Assembly (NCBI GenBank): GCA_020425605.1
Contig: JAGQRH010000003.1
Coordinates: 1-64,000 of the forward strand
DNA length: 64,000 bases
Direction of reading: 5' to 3'
Source: Planctomycetota bacterium
GTDB lineage: Bacteria; Planctomycetota; UBA8742; UBA2392
Position 1 is the stretch's first letter, and every line of letters starts with the position of its first letter. Positions 44,126 to 54,174 of this stretch are shown here, piece after piece. The position numbers and the translations under genes were made by a program. Under the pieces are notes generated by a model, which saw nothing but the letters and a program-made list of their open reading frames with translations, had not been told where the DNA came from and searched no databases.

Positions 44126-46363
44126 ATGGATGCGCCCGCAGCACAACAACTGAATCTCAAGGTGGACGGCATGACGTGCGCCCACTGCGCCCGCGCCGTC
44201 GAGAAATCTCTGAAGGGCGTCGAAGGCATCACGACGGCCGAGGCGGACTTCGCCTCCGGCAGCGTCACGGTCAGCTATGTCGGGGCAAGGCCAGAGTATG
44301 CCTCACTAGACCCGGCCGTGCGCAAGGGCGGCTACACGCTGGTTAAAGAGGAAGTAGCAGCCACGCGCGACCCGGCCGATGTCGCGCGCAAGGAGCAACG
44401 CCGCAACCTGATCCTGCTGATCGTCGGCGCGGTGCTGGTCTTGCCGGTCATGCTGCCGCACTGGCTTGGGCTGATGGGCCGGGGCTGGGACTGGGCTGCG
44501 CTGGGACTGGCCGTGCTGATCCAGGCGACCGTCGGGTTCGACTTCTACAAGGGCGCGGTTGCCGGCATCCGAAACCGCAACCTCGGTATGGACGTGCTGG
44601 TCAGCATCGGTATGGCGAGCGGGCTGCTGTTCGGCGCGGGCGTCGTCATTTTCCACTGGCGCCTGCCGGTGGGCCTGGACAAGCACGTCTACTTCGAGGC
44701 CGCGACACTGCTGGTCGTGTTCCTGCGGCTCGGCAAGTACGTCGAGGCGCGCGCACGAGGCAACGCGCTGGGCGCACTGCGCAGCCTGCTGCAGCTCGCG
44801 CCGGACAAGGCACAGGTCAAGCGCCACGGAAACAACACTACGATCGATGCGGCCGACGTCAGGCTCGGCGACATCTGCCTCGTGAATGCAGGCGGGCGCA
44901 TCCCGGTCGATGGCGAAGTCGTCAGCGGCGAGAGCGACGTCGACGAGGCCATGCTGACCGGCGAGCCCGTGCCGGTCGCGCGCAAGGTCGGCGACGTGGT
45001 GCGCGCCGGCACCATTGCAACGAACGGAACGCTCGAGGTGCGCGCGACAGCGGTAGGCACGGGCACCGCCCTGGCCAACATCGTGCGTCTGGTCGAGGAA
45101 GCCCAGCGCACCAAGGCGCCGATCCAGCGGTTTGCGGACAAGGTCAGCAACTGGTTCGTTCCGATCGTCGTGGGTATCGCCGTCGTCACCGCAGGCGCAT
45201 GGATGATCGGTGGCGCCGGCTTCGGCCGAGCGGCGACGCAGGCGATTGCCGTGCTCGTCATCGCGTGCCCGTGCGCGCTGGGGATCGCGGTGCCGGCCGC
45301 GGTCATGATCGGAAGCGGCGCCGCACTCAAACGCAATATCCTGGTCAAGAACGGCGCGGCGCTGGAACGAATCTCGCATGCCAGCGTGTTCGCCTTCGAC
45401 AAGACCGGCACGCTGACGGAAGGCAAGCCCAGCGTCGCGGCGGTTGAATATGCTGACGGAGTAAATGAGTCGGCCGTGCTGGAAGCGTTGGCCGTGGTAG
45501 CGCAAGCATCGCAGCACCCCTTCACCCGGGCCGCCGGCGAGTGGCTCGCCACCCGCGGCAATCCGGAATCCCAACTCCAAAATCCGAAGTCTACCGAACA
45601 AGCCGGCAAGGGAGTCATCGCCGAGACCGAAGGGCACAAGTACGTCTTCGGCACGGCCGCATTGTTGAACGAGCAGGGTGTCGCGGTCGAGGCGCTGCAA
45701 GCCAAGGCCGACGCGCTTCGAGAAAGGGGCGACAGCGTCAGCCTGCTGGCCGCCGACGGCGTGCTGCTCGCCGCGTTCGGCTTCGAGGACGCACTGCGCG
45801 AAGATGCCAAGGAAGTCATCGAGCAGCTGAACAAAGCCGGCGCCAAGACCGTGCTGATCACCGGCGACCACGAGGCCGCCGCATTGCGCGTCGCAACTGC
45901 GCTCGGCATCGAGGACTTCCACGCCGGAGTCAGCCCCGAGCGCAAACTGATGCTGATCGACCGGCTGAAGGACTTCCACATCGTCGCCATGGTCGGCGAC
46001 GGCATCAACGACGCGCCGGCACTTGCTCGGGCCGACGTGGGCATAGCGATTGGCGGAGGCAGCGACGTCGCCAAGGAAACCGGCGACCTGGTGCTGATGT
46101 CCGGGCGTCTCACGGACCTGCCGCTGGCCATCGACTTCGGCCGCCGCACGTTACGGGCGATCCGCCAGAACCTGTTCTTGAGCCTGTGCTACAACGCGAT
46201 CGGAATCCCACTCGCGGCCGGGGCGATGGTATGGGCCGGAGTATTCCTCCCGCCCAGCTACGCCGCGCTGGCAATGGTAGTCAGCGACCTAAGCGTAGCC
46301 ATCAACTCCGCCCGCCTCGCGGCAGAGTTAAGAAAGCTGAAACCAGCGCACGAACAAAGATAG
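44126..46363 (+). CDS. copA: Copper-translocating P-type ATPase
   Basis: A 745-residue P1B-type ATPase that exports Cu(I). One N-terminal metal-binding domain has GMTCAHC; the membrane metal site is CPC at 381-383, with YN and MVVSDLS in the last helices as expected for copper. The phosphorylation motif DKTGTLT begins at D425, the SQHPF motif is present, and GDGINDAPAL holds the hinge. A short stretch in the nucleotide domain (residues about 479-490, NPESQLQNPKST) is coded by a degenerate AATCCGAA-type repeat. The ATG at 44126 follows AGGAG. No CsoR or chaperone gene is adjacent. Confidence 0.95.
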   Translation: MDAPAAQQLNLKVDGMTCAHCARAVEKSLKGVEGITTAEADFASGSVTVSYVGARPEYASLDPAVRKGGYTLVKEEVAATRDPADVARKEQRRNLILLIVGAVLVLPVMLPHWLGLMGRGWDWAALGLAVLIQATVGFDFYKGAVAGIRNRNLGMDVLVSIGMASGLLFGAGVVIFHWRLPVGLDKHVYFEAATLLVVFLRLGKYVEARARGNALGALRSLLQLAPDKAQVKRHGNNTTIDAADVRLGDICLVNAGGRIPVDGEVVSGESDVDEAMLTGEPVPVARKVGDVVRAGTIATNGTLEVRATAVGTGTALANIVRLVEEAQRTKAPIQRFADKVSNWFVPIVVGIAVVTAGAWMIGGAGFGRAATQAIAVLVIACPCALGIAVPAAVMIGSGAALKRNILVKNGAALERISHASVFAFDKTGTLTEGKPSVAAVEYADGVNESAVLEALAVVAQASQHPFTRAAGEWLATRGNPESQLQNPKSTEQAGKGVIAETEGHKYVFGTAALLNEQGVAVEALQAKADALRERGDSVSLLAADGVLLAAFGFEDALREDAKEVIEQLNKAGAKTVLITGDHEAAALRVATALGIEDFHAGVSPERKLMLIDRLKDFHIVAMVGDGINDAPALARADVGIAIGGGSDVAKETGDLVLMSGRLTDLPLAIDFGRRTLRAIRQNLFLSLCYNAIGIPLAAGAMVWAGVFLPPSYAALAMVVSDLSVAINSARLAAELRKLKPAHEQR

Positions 46364-46372
46364 ACTTGGGGC

Positions 46373-47683
46373 ATGGCGATCGACTCCCAGACGCCCCACA
46401 GCAGCAACCCGCCCATGGGCTGGTTGTGGTTTCACAGAGCGGCGTTCGTCTATATATGCGGTGTCGTAGTCGCCTTCGCTGGGCTGGCCGCCTACGGCGC
46501 CATTCAGGCTAGCCGCCATACGGGCCTCGAAGGACTGGCCCAGCCCCATGGCCAAACAATCTGGTGGCTGATTGGGATCGCATTCAGCGCGGCGACCTAC
46601 TTCTGGGGCACCATTATTGTTACGGGCCTGCTTCGGGTCTTAGCCCAGCGTCAGAAGACCAGCAGCTGGGCCTTGCCGAGGCGCGAGTCAATCACCGGGC
46701 CATGGGCCGCAGCGTCCAGATTCGTTACTCGGCGGATCGCGTTCGGCGCCGTCATCTATGCCGCCGTCCTGGTTTCCGCGATCGTCGCTTCTTTCGTGGT
46801 GCTTCCGCGGCCCGAATACTCGGTAACCGATCGCGACGGGGAGTACGTGTTCCAGGAGAGCAGAGGGGATCGCCGCGAACACATCGTCGGACCAGCCACC
46901 GAGGCAGACTTTGCCATGCAGCAATGGGGCGCCATGACGGTGTTTCCCCTATTCTTCCTGATCCCGGTAGGGCTCGGCCTGTTCGTGAGCGCCTGTGCGT
47001 GCAGCTACCACTCTGCGAAGGTCTACGGTGAGCACGGCTCGAAAGAATCGCTGGGAGCTCGCCCTCCGCCGGGAACACCTTACAGTCAAGCGTCCGCGCG
47101 TCGCCCGGTTCTGCCTCGCGCGCTGAGCGCGCCGATGTTTGCGTCCTGCGTCAGCGTGCTGGCGGCTTCGATCGCCGTGTACGTCACCGGCTGGACCGGC
47201 CCGGCACTCTTCCTCGAGTACCCTTCTCTGAGGATCGCGCTGTTCATGACGAACATGGGCTGCACCATTGTGACGATCATTTCCTTGTTTGCCGCTGTTC
47301 AGGGCGTTCCCAAAGACCTCCTGATGTCGATGAAAAAACACTCCTTTCGTCTTGCACGAAGTCTGCGACCCAAGGCCGCAAGGATTTTCCTCGTGATGGC
47401 TTTCGTGGGCTGGTGCGGCGCGGCGCTGCCGATCATTTTTGCGGTCGCCTCGGGGTCGGCTCAGTCCAGCGGCACTGCCAACTCGAGCCAGCGCGACGAA
47501 GGCGCAAACAAAACCTACGACAAGGCCGAGGCGGCAAGGGGAGAGGCCATCTTCATGTCAGCCATCATGGGGGCATTTGCGTCCATGTGTTCCGCGTTCT
47601 GGTGCGTCGTGCTGTTCGGCGACGTGGACATGACCGAATTTGCCGACCAAATGCAGCGCAACAAGCCGGGCACCCCGAGCTGA
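46373..47683 (+). CDS. Polytopic membrane protein, function unknown
   Basis: A 436-residue protein with eight or so hydrophobic helices spread along its length (for example AFVYICGVVVAFAGLAAYGA, VIYAAVLVSAIVASFVVLP and VFPLFFLIPVGLGLFVSACA) and a polar loop (about 150-185) with YSVTDRDGEYVFQE. It starts nine bases after the copA stop, so it may share a transcript, but no transport or copper-binding motif is evident. Confidence 0.75.
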   Translation: MAIDSQTPHSSNPPMGWLWFHRAAFVYICGVVVAFAGLAAYGAIQASRHTGLEGLAQPHGQTIWWLIGIAFSAATYFWGTIIVTGLLRVLAQRQKTSSWALPRRESITGPWAAASRFVTRRIAFGAVIYAAVLVSAIVASFVVLPRPEYSVTDRDGEYVFQESRGDRREHIVGPATEADFAMQQWGAMTVFPLFFLIPVGLGLFVSACACSYHSAKVYGEHGSKESLGARPPPGTPYSQASARRPVLPRALSAPMFASCVSVLAASIAVYVTGWTGPALFLEYPSLRIALFMTNMGCTIVTIISLFAAVQGVPKDLLMSMKKHSFRLARSLRPKAARIFLVMAFVGWCGAALPIIFAVASGSAQSSGTANSSQRDEGANKTYDKAEAARGEAIFMSAIMGAFASMCSAFWCVVLFGDVDMTEFADQMQRNKPGTPS

Positions 47684-47788
47684 GTAGCTATTAGACCTCT
47701 GGCGGGCGGAGCACTAGTTCGCCCGAAGCCGCTCTGCACCCCCCAATGTGACACCAGTCCGGGTGCGATTTCCTCGTCAAACCGCTCG

Positions 47789-47816
47789 TTGACCCGAAGG
47801 TCTTCGCCTCTAGTAT
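47789..47816 (+). promoter_or_regulatory. Candidate icd promoter
   Basis: TTGACC (47789-47794) and TAGTAT (47811-47816) are separated by 16 bases, with a start expected near 47823 and the icd ATG at 47852. Confidence 0.55.
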
Positions 47817-47851
47817 GCCGGTCCGCATTTTGAGACCTGCGAGGGCACGCA

Positions 47852-49126
47852 ATGACCGACGCACCGAAGTTCAAGGACCTCAAGCCACCCGCCGAGGGCG
47901 AACGCATCACCTTCAAGGACGGCGAGCCTGTCGTCCCCGACAAGCCGATCGTTCCCTTCATCGAAGGCGACGGCATCGGGCGCGATATCTGGAAGGCTTC
48001 CGTGCGCGTGTTCGACGCGGCGGTGGAAAAGGCCTACGGCGGCAAGCGCAAGATTCAGTGGTTCGAAGTCTACGCCGGCGAAAAGGCCAACGACAAATAC
48101 GGCACCTGGCTGCCCGACGACACGAACGAAGCCATCAAACACTACGGCGTCGCCATCAAGGGCCCGCTGACAACGCCCGTCGGCGGCGGCATCCGCAGCC
48201 TGAATGTCGCTTTGCGCCAGATTCATGACCTGTACTCGTGCGTGCGCCCCGTCCGCTACTTCCACGGCGTGCCCAGCCCGATGAAGAAGCCCGAAGACGT
48301 CAACATTGTGATCTACCGTGAGAACACCGAAGACGTGTACTCCGGTGTCGAGTGGCGCGCCGAGACGCCCGAAGCCAAGAAGGTGATCAGCTTCCTGAAC
48401 GAGATGCTGTCGGCCGACCCGGCCTCCAAGGGCAAGAAAATCCTTGAGGCCAGCGGCGTCGGCATCAAGCCCGTCAGCAAGTTCCGCAGCCAGCGCCACA
48501 TGCGCCGCGCGGTTCGCTACGCGATCAAGCACAAGCTGCCCAGCGTGACCATCGTGCACAAGGGCAACATCATGAAGTACACGGAAGGCGCCTTCCGCGA
48601 CTGGTGCTATGAGTTGGCGACCACGGAGTTCCGCGACCACGTCATCACCGAAGACGAGCAGTGGGAAAAGCACGACGGCAAGGTCCCCGCGGGCAAGATC
48701 GTGATCAAGGACCGCATCGCCGACAGCGTCTTTCAGCAGATCCTGCTGCGCCCCGCCGAATACAGCGTACTCTGCACCATGAACCTGAACGGCGACTACC
48801 TCAGCGACGCGGCTGCCGCCCAGGTTGGTGGTTTGGGTCTGGCACCGGGTGCGAACATCGGCGACAACGCCGCGATCTTCGAGGCCACGCACGGCACGGC
48901 GCCGAAGTACGCCGACAAGAACGTGATCAACCCGAGCGCGGTCATCAACTCGGGCGTGATGATGTTCGAGTTCATGGGCTGGGACGAAGCCCGCGACCTG
49001 ATTCTCAAGGGCCTGCAGGCGGCGATTACCGACAAGCAGGTGACCTACGACCTGGAACGCCAGATCGAAGGCGCAACCAAGCTAGGCACCAAGGAATTCG
49101 GCGACGCGATCATTGCCAGAATGTAA
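47852..49126 (+). CDS. icd: Isocitrate dehydrogenase (NADP+)
   Basis: Oxidatively decarboxylates isocitrate to 2-oxoglutarate in the TCA cycle. The 424-residue protein is of the homodimeric E. coli type: substrate loop [12 protein letters not shown] with the regulatory serine, [11 protein letters not shown], and APKYADKN, whose Lys-Tyr pair marks NADP rather than NAD specificity. Length and motif spacing match the family. The first 30 residues ([15 protein letters not shown]) are as in E. coli-type enzymes. A terminator lies just after it. Confidence 0.97.
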   Translation: MTDAPKFKDLKPPAEGERITFKDGEPVVPDKPIVPFIEGDGIGRDIWKASVRVFDAAVEKAYGGKRKIQWFEVYAGEKANDKYGTWLPDDTNEAIKHYGVAIKGPLTTPVGGGIRSLNVALRQIHDLYSCVRPVRYFHGVPSPMKKPEDVNIVIYRENTEDVYSGVEWRAETPEAKKVISFLNEMLSADPASKGKKILEASGVGIKPVSKFRSQRHMRRAVRYAIKHKLPSVTIVHKGNIMKYTEGAFRDWCYELATTEFRDHVITEDEQWEKHDGKVPAGKIVIKDRIADSVFQQILLRPAEYSVLCTMNLNGDYLSDAAAAQVGGLGLAPGANIGDNAAIFEATHGTAPKYADKNVINPSAVINSGVMMFEFMGWDEARDLILKGLQAAITDKQVTYDLERQIEGATKLGTKEFGDAIIARM

Positions 49127-49167
49127 TCGCCGAAGCTTCAGCGACGTTGGATTCGTTCAACCCACTC

Positions 49168-49192
49168 AAAGCCCGCCCTTGTGGCGGGCTTT
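49168..49192. terminator. Bidirectional terminator between icd and the convergent gene
   Basis: AAAGCCCGCC (49168-49177), loop CTTGT, GGCGGGCTTT (49183-49192) followed by CTATTTC. The A/T-flanked symmetrical stem can serve both strands and touches the minus-strand stop codon. Confidence 0.85.
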
Positions 49193-50350
49193 CTATTTCA
49201 AGAAGGCCGGCGGGACGTGCATTCCTTTGATGCCCATATCGCCGTCGCCGACGGTGAGGTCGACCAACGCGCCGTCCCGCAGAAGCGTGATGACAACCGG
49301 CGGCGTCAGCCCTTCAATATCTTCTGTGTACTCCACCAGCCTGCCCGCGGCCGTGAGGATTACGTCGCCAAGTTGAACGCCCGCAGCTGCAGCTGCTGAG
49401 TCAGGGTCCAACTCCATCACGTAGAGCCCTTCTTCAGTGATACTGCTGGCCTTGAGGTGATACTCGGCAGTCTCGCGCACTTTCTCGTGCGGGTCGTTGC
49501 GCGCAACGCGGGCGATGAATTCCCAGTCGTCCTGTTCGGCCATGCGCGCGATCACCCAGACGCAGCTGTGGCGCGGGGGCCAGTTCTCCGGGTCGTTGAC
49601 GGACTCGAGATACTTGCGGGCATAGGCGACGCTTTCTCGAGACGGCAAGAGCATGAGTGCATATCCAGCAGACTGTTTCATCCAACTCGCCTGCGAGCGC
49701 TTGTCGTCGAACAGCAGCGCATCGCCCGCGATTTCGATGCGCTCGTCGTCGCTGAAGCCCGGCGTTGAAGCGATTTCCTGAACAAACAGCATTCCGGGCA
49801 GCGCAGAGTCGGTCTTAAACACGGCGTACCTGATCAGCTCTGGCGTGAAAATAGACAGGTAAGACTCGAGCTTGCCCCAAGGCTCCAGCCCTACCTTACC
49901 GTCCGCGCCATCGCCATACCCGTAGGCTTTGAACAGATCTTCAGTCAGGTCCACGGCCGACTTCAAGCCCTGCTCGCCGCGAACCTGCAACTCGAGATAC
50001 GCGGCGCGGATGGTTTCGACGTCGTTGTCCTCAATCGCCTTGCTGATGACGCTCTTCAGCTCATCGATCGGTGTGTCGGCGTACTTCGGCTTGTCTTTCG
50101 GCTCCGGAACGTGGTCCGGTAAATCGGGTTCGGTTGCGGTATCCGTCTCAGCGGGCTCAATCGGCTTGAAACCACTATTTGCCTTCGGCACAGGGACAAA
50201 GCTGCCGGTCGTATTGCCGCAGGCGACGGGTGCAGGCGTCACATCGTTTTCGTGCTCGCCCGTATGCGGTGCGGAAAACCACAACGACACCGCAAAGATG
50301 GCGAACGCGCCGATCGAGATGATCCAAGGTCTGTGCTTGCGATAGTCCAT
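49193..50350 (-). CDS. Membrane-anchored HEAT-like/PDZ protein
   Basis: A 385-residue protein with an N-terminal helix (WIISIGAFAIFAVSLWF), an acidic linker, a helical HEAT-like middle (about 95-295) and a C-terminal PDZ-type domain (about 300-365, VMELDPDSAAAAAGVQLGD). No protease domain is attached. The design (anchor, helical solenoid, PDZ) echoes the N-terminal half of the S41 homologue at 41669-43987. Likely acts as a periplasmic adaptor; its partner is unknown. Confidence 0.8.
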   Translation of the reverse strand: MDYRKHRPWIISIGAFAIFAVSLWFSAPHTGEHENDVTPAPVACGNTTGSFVPVPKANSGFKPIEPAETDTATEPDLPDHVPEPKDKPKYADTPIDELKSVISKAIEDNDVETIRAAYLELQVRGEQGLKSAVDLTEDLFKAYGYGDGADGKVGLEPWGKLESYLSIFTPELIRYAVFKTDSALPGMLFVQEIASTPGFSDDERIEIAGDALLFDDKRSQASWMKQSAGYALMLLPSRESVAYARKYLESVNDPENWPPRHSCVWVIARMAEQDDWEFIARVARNDPHEKVRETAEYHLKASSITEEGLYVMELDPDSAAAAAGVQLGDVILTAAGRLVEYTEDIEGLTPPVVITLLRDGALVDLTVGDGDMGIKGMHVPPAFLK

Positions 50351-50417
50351 GCAGATTCACCAACAGCATACCTGCTGCGCCGCCGGGTGTGCCAGGAATG
50401 TCAAAGAGCGGGCCCCT

Positions 50418-50807
50418 TTAGCCGGTATAGGGCGGTTGCTCGACCGTCGCCCCCTCTCTGTTCTCGTGGGTCAGATCCGCCGTGAGGTTATATGCCCGTT
50501 CGACCTCCACCTCTTCGGCAGTCTCATCGGTGCCGTCTCCCGCGGCTGTCTCGTCAGCCTCATCCTCTTCGTAGCGCACCAGCAGCTCGCCAGCGCGCAG
50601 GGCCTGGCCGTAGCTGACGCGGGGCTTTTCTGCGCCGCTTGCCAGATCTTCGTAGGCTGCATCCACCATTGCTTCCAGCAGGCGTTTGACCTTGGTCTTT
50701 GCGGCCGACGTTGACTGTGTCGGCGACCGGCGGCCGGGCTGGTTGGCCGGGGTCGTTCCCGGGCGCAACAGCTTTCGCATACGCTTGTTTCTCGATTTCC
50801 GTCCCAT
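50418..50807 (-). CDS. Small protein with basic head and acidic tail
   Basis: A 129-residue protein with a very basic N-terminus (MGRKSRNKRMRKLLRPG), a helical middle (KRLLEAMVDAAYEDLASG) and an acidic C-terminal third. The start at 50805-50807 follows GAGGTG; longer in-frame starts up to 50867 are less likely. The charge pattern suggests nucleic-acid or ribosome binding, but I recognise no family. Confidence 0.6.
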   Translation of the reverse strand: MGRKSRNKRMRKLLRPGTTPANQPGRRSPTQSTSAAKTKVKRLLEAMVDAAYEDLASGAEKPRVSYGQALRAGELLVRYEEDEADETAAGDGTDETAEEVEVERAYNLTADLTHENREGATVEQPPYTG

Positions 50808-50984
50808 CTTGCACCTCATTGGTTTCAGTACCGGACGGCCATCCCGTCCGCACCAAAGACCATACAAGGCTATGCGACATCACTTTCGGCGGCGTGCGCC
50901 AGATTGCGCGTAACCCACCTTTGCGGATCGGGTTAGATGGCCGCAACCTGCGCGGTATCAGTAAACGGCAGCGATTAGCCGTCC

Positions 50985-51013
50985 TTGTCACAACACTGAA
51001 TTGCGCGTAGACT
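50985..51013 (+). promoter_or_regulatory. Candidate promoter of the FHA/PilMN cluster
   Basis: TTGTCA (50985-50990), 17-base spacer, TAGACT (51008-51013); the start would be near 51020 and the first ATG is at 51064. It is the only promoter seen for the packed six-gene run. Confidence 0.5.
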
Positions 51014-51063
51014 TGCGTCGAATAGCCCCCGTCAGACGACGATGACGCAGTCCGGCCTGCGAT

Positions 51064-54000
51064 ATGCCCCGAATTGTCTTCAAGAAGAATGAACACGGCC
51101 CCGTCGACCTCACTGAGGCCGTCACGCTGGGTCGTTCGGCGCAGCACTCCAACGTAGTCGTCCAGGACAACCGCCTGTCTCGCGCCCATTGCCGCTTTGA
51201 GCAGCGCGAAGACGGCTGGGCCATCGTCGATCTGCAGAGCCAGAACGGGACATTCCTCAACGGCCGCCGCATCCGCGAGGCAACCGTCAAGCCCGGCGAC
51301 GTTGTCACCATCGGCACCTGCGACATGCTGTTCGAGGAAACCGGCGGACCGGGCGGCAAGACTGTCATGGCGGGCGTGCAAAGCTCGCGCGGCACGGCGA
51401 GCCTGAATCTCGCTGACGAAAGCAACATCAGCCCCACCCGCGAGAACGTTGAGAGCACGCGCACCGTAGTAGCACCGGCGGCGCTGGTGATGGTCAAGGG
51501 CACGCTGATGGACAAGATCCATCCCATCACGGTCGACCCGTTCATCATCGGGCGCAAAACCGACTGCCAGCTGAACCTGACCAATGACGGCAAGGCCAGC
51601 GGCCACCACGCGCAGATCCGCCGCGACGGCCTGAACTACGTAATCGAAGACCTCAAGAGCACCAACGGCGTTGTCATCAACGGGCAGAAAATCGAAGGCC
51701 CGGTGGTGCTGAAGACCGGCATGAAGGTGCTGCTGGGCCAGCAACTGTTCAAGTTCGAGATGCAGGGCCGCGAGGCCCAGAGTACCGGCGTGACCGCGCC
51801 CAACATCGCGGCGGCCGAAATCCAGGCGCGCCTCAAGCCGCCCGGACAGGCAGGCGACGTCTCGGACCTTGATGAGCCTGAAGATGAAGACAACCCGGCC
51901 ACGATCGCGGCCACACCCGCTGAGCAAGCGGCCCTTAACGTAGAAGAAGACGACAAGGCGGCCCTCAGCCAGGAAATCAAGTTCAAGGGCGGCAGCGGTG
52001 GCCTGTTTGCGATCATCGAGATCGTAGTGGTGATCGCCATTGCGGGCGCGATCCTGTTCGCGGCCTGGACGATGATCAAGGACAACGGCCCCGGTACCGG
52101 CGGCGGCGAAGGCAACTACCCGCCATCGCGCGAAGGCGGCCTGCTTGCGACCAACCCCAGCTTTGACGACGTCGATGAAGGCGGCTACGCCCGCGACTGG
52201 AATTACATCGTCAGCGGCACCGACAGCTTCAACCTCGTGGAGGGCGCACACGGCGGCCAGTACGCGATGCAGATCTCACGCTTCGGGGCCGCCAATGAGG
52301 CAAGCTGGCTGATCAGCAAACGCGCCGACGCGCCGCCCGGCGGCATCAAGGTCAGCGCCTACGCCCTGAACACCGAGGCGTCAGCTGACAGGCTGGGCTC
52401 GGCTGTGATCAGCGTCTTCTGGTACGCCAACAAGCGCGACACGGAGCCGCTGCTGGTCACAACCGTCAACGCCCGCACCAACCTGCGCGAGTGGACCGAG
52501 CTGTCAGGCAGTGCGGCAACACCCCGCGGTGCCAAGCAGTATGCGGTTGCGCTCGGCATGTGCGGCACCCAGGGAAGCGTGGCCTTTGACGACGTGAACG
52601 TCAGCGCCGACGCCGCCGCACTCAGCTGGTTTGAGCCCAAAACTATCAGCACGGCCGAGGGCATGAGTTGGGATATCTCCGAGCAGGGCGACATTTCGCT
52701 GGTCGGCCCCGGCGGCATCTACCTGCGCGGCGGGCGCGTTCAGCTGTACCAGTCCGCGCAACGTCGCGACCCGCTGGAACTGCTCAACATGCTGGTCGAG
52801 AAGCCGAGCTTTGAGGCTTCCGACAACATGCTCTATGCCAAGTACAAGTACTTCGACCCGATGGCCGGCCATGCCGTGCAGCTGGCACTTGAACTGGGTA
52901 CCCGCGACCGGCAGACGGTTTTCACGGCTTCGGTCCAGCCGGCGGGCGACGGCACACTAGACAAGGCCGCACGCACGGTTGCGCTGCACGCGCTTGCAAC
53001 GCCGCTGTGGGTTCCATCTGAGCTGGTTCGGTTCGAGGAAGCTGGCGGCAAGGCCAGGGCCTACGCTTCCGAAATCGGCCTCGGGCGCGATGCGCGAAGC
53101 GAATTCGCCGTGCTGATGTCTGCGGATACGGCGGGTGGCAACAAGATCGTCGCCGGCAAGGGCAGCTCACCCAGTGTCACCGCCATGCGCCAGGCCAGCG
53201 GGCGCGAGTTAATGTTGCAGGACGAAGGCACACTGAGCCTCGCGTTCCTGCGCGGCCAGGGCGACGACGAGCTCTCCGAGCGCGTCTCGCAGATCGCCAC
53301 CGTGCAGCCTGGCGAAGACCAGCTTGACCGGGTGGAACGCGCGCTCAGCATCTTCAGCGATTACCTATATAACCAGGCGGAGGTCGCCTCGGCCGCCGCC
53401 GCCATCGACGCTGCCAGCCAGCACTACAGCCTGCGCCTGTTTGAGCTGCGCGACGGCATCAATGTCCCGCAGCTGACCCGAAACGAGAACCTTTACCGCG
53501 CGGCCATGGAAGAGGCCATCACCTCGGCCGACAAGCTTCGCGACGCGAGCGCCCACTGGAAGAGTGACTCACAGGCCATACTGCTGGCCGCCGACTCCGA
53601 CGAAATGCTTCCCCGTACGCGTGACTCGATTCGTACGGCCCGCAATGCGCTCGATGAGCTGATTGCTTCGGCCGAGGCATTTGAAGAACTCGCCAAGGGC
53701 GCGCGGCGTGCGTTGTTTACGCTTGAGATTGAAATCGAACAACGCGAGTCCGAGCCGTTCATGGTCAGCGCCCGCGACTTCCTCGACAGCGGCCAGTACG
53801 TGCAGGGCATGGTCAAGCTGCGCGCCGTTGTGATCAATTACCCGCGCTGCCTGCGCGGCATCGAGGCCAAGGAGCGCATGGTAGATGTCGCTGCCATCCT
53901 GCTCGATGAAATGGACGACTACGCCAACAAGCGCCTGCGCAACATCTCGCGCGACCGCGCGCTGCAGGCACGCGGGCTGCTCAGCCTGGTGCAAAGCAAG

Positions 54001-54174
54001 CTGCTGGTGACAATCCTGAGCGACATCGAAAAACAATGGCTCCGCGACCCGGGCCTCCCGCCCGAGCTGAAGACAAACGAATGGATTTCGCGCGAAGGCG
54101 CGCTGCTTACCCGCATCAACAAGCTGCGCCTGCGCCTGCCGAGTGATCTGCCGCCCGAAACCGAGGGAGACTAA
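51064..54174 (+). CDS. Two-FHA transmembrane protein heading the pilus-like cluster
   Basis: A 1036-residue protein. Two cytoplasmic FHA domains lie at about 5-95 (GRSAQHSN, LSRAHCRFE, NGTFLNGRR) and 140-235 (GRKTDCQL, SGHHAQIRR, TNGVVINGQ), then an acidic linker, one helix (about 314-338, IEIVVVIAIAGAILFAAW) and a long extracytoplasmic part. That part starts with a jelly-roll-like domain (about 357-520, NPSFDDVDEGGYARDW) and ends in helical segments. FHA domains read phosphothreonine, so kinase signals could be linked to the outside. The first FHA keeps the key R, S and N residues. It is the first gene of the run, and the next start directly abuts its stop. Confidence 0.87.
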   Translation: MPRIVFKKNEHGPVDLTEAVTLGRSAQHSNVVVQDNRLSRAHCRFEQREDGWAIVDLQSQNGTFLNGRRIREATVKPGDVVTIGTCDMLFEETGGPGGKTVMAGVQSSRGTASLNLADESNISPTRENVESTRTVVAPAALVMVKGTLMDKIHPITVDPFIIGRKTDCQLNLTNDGKASGHHAQIRRDGLNYVIEDLKSTNGVVINGQKIEGPVVLKTGMKVLLGQQLFKFEMQGREAQSTGVTAPNIAAAEIQARLKPPGQAGDVSDLDEPEDEDNPATIAATPAEQAALNVEEDDKAALSQEIKFKGGSGGLFAIIEIVVVIAIAGAILFAAWTMIKDNGPGTGGGEGNYPPSREGGLLATNPSFDDVDEGGYARDWNYIVSGTDSFNLVEGAHGGQYAMQISRFGAANEASWLISKRADAPPGGIKVSAYALNTEASADRLGSAVISVFWYANKRDTEPLLVTTVNARTNLREWTELSGSAATPRGAKQYAVALGMCGTQGSVAFDDVNVSADAAALSWFEPKTISTAEGMSWDISEQGDISLVGPGGIYLRGGRVQLYQSAQRRDPLELLNMLVEKPSFEASDNMLYAKYKYFDPMAGHAVQLALELGTRDRQTVFTASVQPAGDGTLDKAARTVALHALATPLWVPSELVRFEEAGGKARAYASEIGLGRDARSEFAVLMSADTAGGNKIVAGKGSSPSVTAMRQASGRELMLQDEGTLSLAFLRGQGDDELSERVSQIATVQPGEDQLDRVERALSIFSDYLYNQAEVASAAAAIDAASQHYSLRLFELRDGINVPQLTRNENLYRAAMEEAITSADKLRDASAHWKSDSQAILLAADSDEMLPRTRDSIRTARNALDELIASAEAFEELAKGARRALFTLEIEIEQRESEPFMVSARDFLDSGQYVQGMVKLRAVVINYPRCLRGIEAKERMVDVAAILLDEMDDYANKRLRNISRDRALQARGLLSLVQSKLLVTILSDIEKQWLRDPGLPPELKTNEWISREGALLTRINKLRLRLPSDLPPETEGD

